Below are positions 58,427 to 64,000 of a stretch of DNA of 64,000 nt, in pieces. The stretch is from assembly GCF_042648965.1 (NCBI RefSeq), contig NZ_JBHRYJ010000004.1:367355-431354 (forward strand), written 5' to 3'. The translations under genes were made by a program, and so were the position numbers. A model generated the notes under the pieces. The model saw only the letters and a list, made by a program, of their open reading frames with translations, made no database searches and was not told the DNA's origin. The DNA comes from Ferrovibrio xuzhouensis (GTDB lineage: Bacteria; Pseudomonadota; Alphaproteobacteria; Ferrovibrionales; Ferrovibrionaceae). The first letter of the stretch is position 1, and every line of letters starts with the position of its first letter.

Positions 58427-58795
58427 TCAGAGCACCTCCGGCGCCAGAGAAATGATCTTCATGTGCCCCTTCACGCGCAGCTCGCGGGTGACCGGCCCGA
58501 AGATACGGGTACCGATCGGCTCCTGCTGCTTGTTGATCAGCACGGCTGCATTGCGGTCGAAGCGGATGGCGCTGCCGTCGGGACGACGGATTTCCTTGGC
58601 GGTGCGGACGATGACGGCGCGATGCACGTCACCCTTCTTCACGCGGCCGCGCGGAATGGCGTCCTTCACGGACACCACGATGATATCACCGACCTGGGCC
58701 GTCTTGCGCTTCGAACCACCCAGCACCTTGATGCACTGGACTCGGCGCGCACCCGAATTATCGGCGACGTCGAGATTGGTTTCCACCTGGATCAT
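58427..58795 (-). CDS. rplN: 50S ribosomal protein L14
   Basis: L14, 122 residues, MIQVETNLDVADNSGARRVQCIKVLGGSKRK and FGPVTRELR conserved. It is 34 bp after rpsQ. Confidence 0.98.
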   Translation of the reverse strand: MIQVETNLDVADNSGARRVQCIKVLGGSKRKTAQVGDIIVVSVKDAIPRGRVKKGDVHRAVIVRTAKEIRRPDGSAIRFDRNAAVLINKQQEPIGTRIFGPVTRELRVKGHMKIISLAPEVL

Positions 58796-58829
58796 TGGAC
58801 CTGTACCTCGCTAAATATCCGGTGTCGGC

Positions 58830-59066
58830 TCAGGAGGCGGTCTCGAGGACGACCCAGCGTTTCAACTTTGAAATCGGCTTGGTTTCCTCGATCCGAACAA
58901 CGTCACCTTCCTTGTGGCCGTTGTTCTCGTCATGAGCATGGTAATTCTTCGAACGGCGGATGAACTTCTTGTACACGGGATCCATGATCCGCCGCTCGAC
59001 TTTCACGACGACGGTCTTGTTGCCCTTGTTGCTCACCACGACGCCCTGCAATACGCGCTTCGGCAT
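58830..59066 (-). CDS. rpsQ: 30S ribosomal protein S17
   Basis: S17, 78 residues, with MPKRVLQGVVVSNKGNKTVVVKVER and HDENNGHKEGDVVRIEETKPISKLKRW. It is 12 bp after rpmC. Confidence 0.97.
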   Translation of the reverse strand: MPKRVLQGVVVSNKGNKTVVVKVERRIMDPVYKKFIRRSKNYHAHDENNGHKEGDVVRIEETKPISKLKRWVVLETAS

Positions 59067-59078
59067 CTTCGTCTCTCC

Positions 59079-59279
59079 TTACGCCCGCTTGGCGACGGCC
59101 GACTGGCCGAGCGCGCTGCGTACACGGGCGATGTCCCGGCGCACCTGACGGACGCGCGCGGTGTTCTCCAACTGGCCGGTCGCCTTCTGGAAGCGCAGGT
59201 TGAACTGCTCCTTCTTCAGGTCGGTCAGCTTGGTAACCAGTTCATCCTTGGTCTTGCCGACCAGTTCAGTGGCCTTCAT
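59079..59279 (-). CDS. rpmC: 50S ribosomal protein L29
   Basis: L29, 66 residues, with LKKEQFNLRFQKATGQLENTARVRQVRRDIAR. It sits 3 bp after rplP and lies near the exit tunnel in the ribosome. Confidence 0.96.
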   Translation of the reverse strand: MKATELVGKTKDELVTKLTDLKKEQFNLRFQKATGQLENTARVRQVRRDIARVRSALGQSAVAKRA

Positions 59280-59282
59280 GAC

Positions 59283-59702
59283 TTACGCTCCCTCACCCAG
59301 ACGGGTGACGACTTTGGTGCGGATCGGCAGCTTGGCAGCGCCCAGCTGGAAAGCTTCCTTGGCCAGATTGGCCGGAATGCCGTCCAGTTCGAACATCACG
59401 CGGCCCGGCTTGACGCGGCAGACCCAGAGCTCGGGCGAACCCTTGCCGGAGCCCATGCGGACTTCGGCCGGCTTCTTCGACACCGGCACATCCGGGAACA
59501 CACGGATCCACATGCGGCCCTGGCGCTTGATGTGGCGGGTGATCGCCCGGCGGCAGGCCTCGATCTGGCGCGCGGTGACACGGGCCGGCTCCATCGCCTT
59601 CAGGCCGAAGGCGCCGAAGTTGAGGTCGGTGCCGCCCTTGGCAACGCCCTTGATGCGGCCCTTGAAGGCCTTGCGGAACTTAGTACGCTTCGGTTGCAAC
59701 AT
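59283..59702 (-). CDS. rplP: 50S ribosomal protein L16
   Basis: L16, 139 residues, with MLQPKRTKFRKAFKGRIKG and RITRHIKRQGRMWIRVFPD. It is 17 bp after rpsC. Confidence 0.97.
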   Translation of the reverse strand: MLQPKRTKFRKAFKGRIKGVAKGGTDLNFGAFGLKAMEPARVTARQIEACRRAITRHIKRQGRMWIRVFPDVPVSKKPAEVRMGSGKGSPELWVCRVKPGRVMFELDGIPANLAKEAFQLGAAKLPIRTKVVTRLGEGA

Positions 59703-59719
59703 TTCCCGTCACTCCCGGA

Positions 59720-60418
59720 TCAGCCCTGACGGCCGCCCTGATGGCCCTGAACCTGATCGGCCAGGCGCTTGTCCTGGGCCATCGGGTCATGAGCCATGAT
59801 CTCACCCTTGAACACCCACACCTTCACGCCGCAGCTGCCATAGGCAGTCTTGGCGGTGGCGCGGGCGAAATCGACATCGGCGCGCAGGGTATGCAGGGGC
59901 ACACGGCCCTCGCGGTACCACTCGACGCGGGCGATTTCCGCACCGCCGAGACGGCCGCCGCAGGTGATGCGGATGCCGCCGGCGCCCAGACGCATGGCCG
60001 ACTGCACCGCACGCTTCATGGCGCGACGGAAGGCAACGCGACGCTCGAGCTGCTGCGCGATATTCTCGGCAACCAGCTTGGCATCCAGTTCCGGCTTGCG
60101 GATCTCGACGATGTTCAGATGCACTTCCGACTTGGTCATCTTGGCCAGGTCGGACCGCAGCTTCTCGATGTCGGCGCCCTTCTTGCCGATCACCACGCCC
60201 GGACGCGCCGAGTGGATGGTGATGCGGGCCTTCTTGGCCGGCCGCTCGATGACGATGCGGGCAACACCGGCCTGGGCCAGGCGCTGCTCGAGATACTTGC
60301 GGATCTTCAGATCCTCGTGCAGCAGACCGGCATACTCCTTGTCGCTGGAATACCAGCGCGAGTCCCAGGTGCGGTTGATGCCGAGGCGGAGCCCGACCGG
60401 ATTGACTTTCTGACCCAT
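59720..60418 (-). CDS. rpsC: 30S ribosomal protein S3
   Basis: S3, 232 residues, KH domain (ARPGVVIGKKGADIEKLRSDL) and C-terminal AEIARVEWYREGRVPLHTLRADVDF. The ATG overlaps the rplV stop by one base. Confidence 0.97.
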   Translation of the reverse strand: MGQKVNPVGLRLGINRTWDSRWYSSDKEYAGLLHEDLKIRKYLEQRLAQAGVARIVIERPAKKARITIHSARPGVVIGKKGADIEKLRSDLAKMTKSEVHLNIVEIRKPELDAKLVAENIAQQLERRVAFRRAMKRAVQSAMRLGAGGIRITCGGRLGGAEIARVEWYREGRVPLHTLRADVDFARATAKTAYGSCGVKVWVFKGEIMAHDPMAQDKRLADQVQGHQGGRQG

Positions 60419-60870
60419 TACGCCTGCTCCCCGCTCTGCTGCGCTTCGGCCTTCTTCGGCTTCGCAGCCGTCTTGGCCTTGGCAGGAGCCTTCTGCTCTT
60501 CCTCGCGCTCGCGCACGACGATGGTGATATGGCTGAACGGCTTCAGGATCTTGGCTCCACGGCCGCGGGCGCGGGCGTGGAAGCGCCGCATCACCAGACC
60601 CTTGCCGACACTGGCTTCGGCGACGACCAGACGGTCGACGTCAAGCTGGTGGTTGTTCTCGGCATTGGCGATCGCCGACTGCAGGACCTTGCGGACGTCC
60701 TGGGCGATGCGCCGCTTGGAGAAGGTCAGTTCCGACAGGGCCGCCTCGACCCGCTTGCCGCGGATCAGACCGGCGACCACGCCGAGTTTGCGGGGGCTGA
60801 CCCGGATGTTCCGCCCCACGGCCATCGCCTCGTTCTCGCCGAGGCGGGATTCGTGCGCCTGCTTGCCCAT
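60418..60870 (-). CDS. rplV: 50S ribosomal protein L22
   Basis: L22, 150 residues. The conserved VAGLIRGKRVEAALSELTFSKRRIAQDVRKVLQSAIANAENN precedes a C-terminal extension rich in Lys and Ala (KAPAKAKTAAKPKKAEAQQ), longer than in E. coli (110). Confidence 0.96.
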   Translation of the reverse strand: MGKQAHESRLGENEAMAVGRNIRVSPRKLGVVAGLIRGKRVEAALSELTFSKRRIAQDVRKVLQSAIANAENNHQLDVDRLVVAEASVGKGLVMRRFHARARGRGAKILKPFSHITIVVREREEEQKAPAKAKTAAKPKKAEAQQSGEQA

Positions 60871-60872
60871 GG

Positions 60873-61148
60873 TTACTTCTTCGCCTTCTTATCAGCGGTG
60901 TGGCCGTGGAAGGTGCGGGTCGGCGAAAACTCGCCGAACTTATGCCCGACCATATCCTCGGTCACGTTCACCGGGATGAACTTGTTGCCGTTATGAACGC
61001 CGAAGGTCTGACCGACAAACTGCGGCATGATCGTCGAGCGACGCGACCAGGTCTTGATGACCTCCTTGCGACCCGACGATGCGACCTTGTCGGCCTTATT
61101 CAGCAGATACCCGTCCACAAACGGGCCTTTCCAGACAGAACGTGCCAC
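60873..61148 (-). CDS. rpsS: 30S ribosomal protein S19
   Basis: S19, 91 residues, with MARSVWKGPFVDGYLL and WSRRSTIMPQFVGQTFGVHNGNKFIPV. It is 2 bp upstream of rplV. Confidence 0.98.
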   Translation of the reverse strand: MARSVWKGPFVDGYLLNKADKVASSGRKEVIKTWSRRSTIMPQFVGQTFGVHNGNKFIPVNVTEDMVGHKFGEFSPTRTFHGHTADKKAKK

Positions 61149-61168
61149 GACCTAACCTCCTAGCCCGA

Positions 61169-62005
61169 TCAGCTATGCTTGCCCGACGGGCGGCGGCGCA
61201 GGATCATATTCTGCGTCCGCTTGTTGTTACGGGTGCGCTTGCCCTTGGTATTCTTGCCCCACGGGGTCACCGGATGACGGCCACCCGAGGTACGACCTTC
61301 ACCACCACCATGCGGATGGTCGATCGGGTTCATCGCCACGCCGCGGACGGTCGGGCGAACGCCGAGCCAGCGCTTGCGGCCGGCCTTGCCCAGCTTGGTG
61401 TTCTGGTTGTCCGGGTTGGACACCGCACCGATGGTGGCCATGCAATCGGCCTGCACCAGACGCTGCTCACCCGAGGCCAGACGCAGCAGGGCCATGCCCT
61501 GGTCCTTGCCGACCAGCTGCACGAAGCTGCCGGCCGAACGGGCCATCTGGCCACCCTTGCCCGGCTTCATCTCCACATTGTGGATGATGGTGCCGACCGG
61601 GATCGACTTCATCGGCATGGCGTTGCCGGGCTTGATGTCGACCTTCTCGCCGGCGATGACGCGGTCGCCGACCTTCAGGCGCTGCGGCGCCAGGATGTAG
61701 GCCAGCTCGCTGTCATCGTACTTCAGCAGCGCGATGAAGGCGGTACGGTTCGGGTCGTACTCGATCCGCTCGACCGTGGCGCCGACATCGAACTTGCGGC
61801 GCTTGAAGTCGATCATGCGGTAGCGGCGCTTGTGGCCGCCGCCGATGTGGCGGGTGGTGATACGACCGGTGTTGTTGCGGCCGCCGGTCTTCCTCAGACC
61901 CTCGGTCAGTTCCTTGACCGGGCGGCCCTTATAGAGCTGCGAACGGTCGATCAGGACCAGGCCGCGGGTCGACGGCGTTACCGGCTTGTAGTGTTTCAAA
62001 GCCAT
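61169..62005 (-). CDS. rplB: 50S ribosomal protein L2
   Basis: L2, 278 residues, with the peptidyl-transferase-centre segment GVAMNPIDHPHGGGEGRTSGGRHPVTPWG including the conserved histidine. It starts 4 bp after rplW. Confidence 0.98.
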   Translation of the reverse strand: MALKHYKPVTPSTRGLVLIDRSQLYKGRPVKELTEGLRKTGGRNNTGRITTRHIGGGHKRRYRMIDFKRRKFDVGATVERIEYDPNRTAFIALLKYDDSELAYILAPQRLKVGDRVIAGEKVDIKPGNAMPMKSIPVGTIIHNVEMKPGKGGQMARSAGSFVQLVGKDQGMALLRLASGEQRLVQADCMATIGAVSNPDNQNTKLGKAGRKRWLGVRPTVRGVAMNPIDHPHGGGEGRTSGGRHPVTPWGKNTKGKRTRNNKRTQNMILRRRPSGKHS

Positions 62006-62009
62006 GGCG

Positions 62010-62303
62010 TCAGATTCCCGTCGTCACGTCGATTTTGTGGCCGTCGGCGAGGGTGACCATCGCCTTCTTCCAGTCGGAGCGCTTGCCCGGCTGGCCACGG
62101 AACATCTTGGTTTTGCCTTTGGCGCGCAGCGTGTTGACCGCCATCACCTTGACCTTGAACAGCGCCTCGACGGCGGCCTTGATCTGCGGCTTGGTGGCGG
62201 TCAGCGGCACCTTGAAGGTGACCTGGTTGTACTCGGAAGTACGGGTCGCCTTTTCGGTGATCACCGGCGAAAGGATCACATCGTAGTGGTTGACGTTGCT
62301 CAT
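62010..62303 (-). CDS. rplW: 50S ribosomal protein L23
   Basis: L23, 97 residues, with YDVILSPVITEKATRTSEYNQVTFKV. It is a docking site for SRP and trigger factor at the exit tunnel. Its ATG overlaps the rplD stop by four bases. Confidence 0.97.
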   Translation of the reverse strand: MSNVNHYDVILSPVITEKATRTSEYNQVTFKVPLTATKPQIKAAVEALFKVKVMAVNTLRAKGKTKMFRGQPGKRSDWKKAMVTLADGHKIDVTTGI

Positions 62304-62932
62304 TTCAGGCGAGCCTCCAGAGCCTCGACCGCGGCCTTGGTCAGCACCAGGGTGTCACGGCGCAGGATGTCGTAGACATTGGCGCCCTGCTCCGGCAGCA
62401 CGTCGATGTTGCGGAGCGAACGGGCGGCGCGGGCGAAATTCTCGTCGAGCACCTTGCCGTCGATCAGCAGCGCGCTGTCGAGCCCGAGGCCCTTCAGCTT
62501 GCCAGCCAGCCCCTTGGTCTTGGCATCCTTCAGCACCGCGTCGGACACGACCTTCAGCTTGCCTTCGGCCAGCTTGGTCGACAGCGCGGTCTTCAGCGCC
62601 AGCTTGCGGACCTTCTTGGGCAGGTCGATGGCATGGCTGTGCGGCACCGGACCGAACGCCTTGCCGCCGCCGCGGAACTGCGGCGCGCGGATGCCGCCGT
62701 GGCGGGCGCCGCCGCTGCCCTTCTGCTTGATGATCTTGCGGGTCGAACCCGAAACCTCACCATAGGTCTTGGTCTTGTGCGTGCCCTGCTGGCGCTTGGC
62801 CAGCTGCCAGATCACATAGCGCTGCAGCAGGTCTGCGCGCGGCGGCAGGCCGAACACGTCCTTGGACAGCGCAAGCTTGCCCGCGGACTTGTTCTCCAGG
62901 TCGGTCACGCCGACTTCAATTGTCTCGGCCAT
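62300..62932 (-). CDS. rplD: 50S ribosomal protein L4
   Basis: L4, 210 residues. The extended loop GSGGARHGGIRAPQFRGGGKAFGP is intact. L4 can repress the S10 operon in E. coli; regulation here was not assessed because the leader is outside the window. Confidence 0.97.
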   Translation of the reverse strand: MAETIEVGVTDLENKSAGKLALSKDVFGLPPRADLLQRYVIWQLAKRQQGTHKTKTYGEVSGSTRKIIKQKGSGGARHGGIRAPQFRGGGKAFGPVPHSHAIDLPKKVRKLALKTALSTKLAEGKLKVVSDAVLKDAKTKGLAGKLKGLGLDSALLIDGKVLDENFARAARSLRNIDVLPEQGANVYDILRRDTLVLTKAAVEALEARLK

Positions 62933-62944
62933 GGCTCTCTACCC

Positions 62945-63628
62945 TTACTTCTCAGCTGCCTTGAGGGCGGCCGGCATCGGCAGGTCCTTGTGCACCGGCT
63001 TCTTCACCGCGTCACGGACATACACATACTGGCCTTCAGACCCCGGCACGCTGCCCTTCAGCATGATCAGGCCGCGGGCAGCATCGGTGCGGATTACCTG
63101 CAGGTTCTGCTGGGTGCGCTGACGGTCGCCCATGTGGCCGGCCATCTTCTTGCCCTTGAAAACCTTGCCCGGATCCTGACGCTGACCGGTCGAACCGTGG
63201 CTACGATGGCTGATCGACACGCCGTGGCTCGCTTCGAGACCACGGAAGTTGTGCCGCTTCATGACACCGGCGAAGCCCTTACCGACAGTGTTGCCGACGA
63301 CATCGACGAACTGGCCGACGACGAAATGCTCCACCGAGAGTTCAGCGCCGACATCCACCATCGCTTCGGCGGTGACGCGGAACTCGACGACCTTGCGCTT
63401 CGGCTCGACATTCGCCTTGGCGAAGTGGCCGCGCATGGCCTTGGACACGTTCTTCGGCTTGGCAGCCTCGACACCGACCTGAAGAGCGGAATAACCGTCC
63501 TTCTCCTCGGTGCGCTGCGCCACCACCTGGCAATTGTCCACCTTCAGCACGGTGACCGGCACGTGCGTGCCGTCCTCCGTGAACAGCCGGGTCATTCCCA
63601 GCTTGCGTGCAACCAATCCGGTCCGCAT
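62945..63628 (-). CDS. rplC: 50S ribosomal protein L3
   Basis: L3, 227 residues from the ATG at 63628 (MRTGLVARKLGMTRLF). The glutamine methylation site region GSTGQRQDPGKVFKGKKMAGHMG is present. It is 13 bp after rpsJ. Confidence 0.97.
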   Translation of the reverse strand: MRTGLVARKLGMTRLFTEDGTHVPVTVLKVDNCQVVAQRTEEKDGYSALQVGVEAAKPKNVSKAMRGHFAKANVEPKRKVVEFRVTAEAMVDVGAELSVEHFVVGQFVDVVGNTVGKGFAGVMKRHNFRGLEASHGVSISHRSHGSTGQRQDPGKVFKGKKMAGHMGDRQRTQQNLQVIRTDAARGLIMLKGSVPGSEGQYVYVRDAVKKPVHKDLPMPAALKAAEK

Positions 63629-63641
63629 GGGCCCAGTCCCC

Positions 63642-63950
63642 TTACAGCTTGATCTCGACGTCGACACCGGCGGCCAGGTCGAGCTTCATCAGCGCGTCCA
63701 CCGTCTGCGGAGTCGGATCGACAATGTCGAGCAGCCGCTTGTGGGTGCGGATCTCGAACTGCTCACGCGACTTCTTGTCGACGTGCGGCGAACGGTTCAC
63801 CGTGAACCGTTCAATATGGGTCGGAAGCGGGATCGGGCCCCGCACCCGCGCCCCGGTACGCTTCGCGGTGTTGACGATCTCGCTGGTGCTCTGGTCGAGC
63901 ACCCGATGATCGAACGCCTTAAGGCGGATGCGGATATTCTGGCTGTCCAT
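63642..63950 (-). CDS. rpsJ: 30S ribosomal protein S10
   Basis: S10/NusE, 102 residues, with MDSQNIRIRLKAFDHRVLD and GPIPLPTHIERFTVNRSPHVDKKSREQFEIRTHKR. It is the first ribosomal gene of the S10 operon in this window, preceded by tuf. Confidence 0.98.
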   Translation of the reverse strand: MDSQNIRIRLKAFDHRVLDQSTSEIVNTAKRTGARVRGPIPLPTHIERFTVNRSPHVDKKSREQFEIRTHKRLLDIVDPTPQTVDALMKLDLAAGVDVEIKL

Positions 63951-63981
63951 AAGTTTTATCCCAGCTAGACGCGCCGATTAC

Positions 63982-64000
63982 TTACGCGATGACTTTGGCA
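63982..64000 (-). CDS. tuf: Elongation factor Tu (only the last codons in the window)
   Basis: The minus strand reads A-K-V-I-A-stop at the right edge, which matches the C-terminus of EF-Tu. The usual neighbour of rpsJ is tuf. Only about six codons are visible, so the call rests on this short end and on synteny. Confidence 0.72.

Noticed and set aside
61169..62005. Special features of rplB and the other S10-operon genes
   Set aside because: The genes are ordinary in length, motif and order.

Overview
The window is about 64 kb of high-G+C DNA (mid-60s percent by eye) from an alphaproteobacterial chromosome. The alphaproteobacterial character comes from the gene families: SdhE next to Mfd and RecG, an ATP12-type F1-ATPase chaperone, a DUF3422 protein, two PAS_5-type proteins, TRAP transporter genes, a pccB/pccA carboxylase and a classical S10-spc-alpha ribosomal block. 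Rhodospirillales is the best guess from the PAS_5 proteins and overall gene style, but the sequence alone does not fix the genus. No rRNA, tRNA, insertion sequence, prophage or CRISPR array was seen. Genes are packed tightly: no gene-free stretch exceeds about 250 bp.

Left part (1-9.9 kb, mostly plus strand): the 3' part of moeA, a GNAT acetyltransferase paired with an RLAN/RimK-type ATP-grasp ligase, a complete TRAP transporter (binding protein, small and large membrane subunits), an MFS transporter and an acyl-CoA synthetase. Next is an unrecognised protein gene behind a very good sigma-54 promoter. 9.9-14.4 kb: a KefB-type K+/H+ antiporter with its KefF/KefG-type quinone-reductase partner, an SDR, a DsbA/FrnE-like oxidoreductase and a PAS_5 protein. 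14.4-20.5 kb: mfd and sdhE (minus) divergent from recG (plus). 20.5-31.3 kb: a patatin, a FecR/tryptophan-motif secreted protein, a chemotaxis receptor, and a TetR gene divergent from an RND efflux pair. The TetR-RND gap holds a clear promoter with an inverted repeat lying in its spacer.

31.3-35.7 kb is the most unusual place. The propionyl-CoA carboxylase operon pccB-pccA (minus) carries, exactly between its two genes, an AT-rich (about 43% G+C by hand count) Abi-alpha/DUF4393-like gene. It is joined to both neighbours by 4-base stop/start overlaps. 35.8-49.8 kb: pentapeptide-repeat protein, ATP12, AsmA, HAD phosphatase, queF, a lipoprotein with three Cys-pair repeats, isochorismatase/LysR pair, DUF3422, RluC-type pseudouridine synthase, a small membrane protein, rarA, a Do-like protease and a second PAS_5 protein.

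49.8-64 kb (all minus strand) is the ribosomal supercluster, read from right to left: tuf (3' end only), rpsJ-rplC-rplD-rplW-rplB-rpsS-rplV-rpsC-rplP-rpmC-rpsQ-rplN-rplX-rplE-rpsN-rpsH-rplF-rplR-rpsE-rpmD-rplO-secY-adk. A gap with a near-consensus promoter follows, then rpsM-rpsK-rpoA-rplQ and a terminator hairpin.
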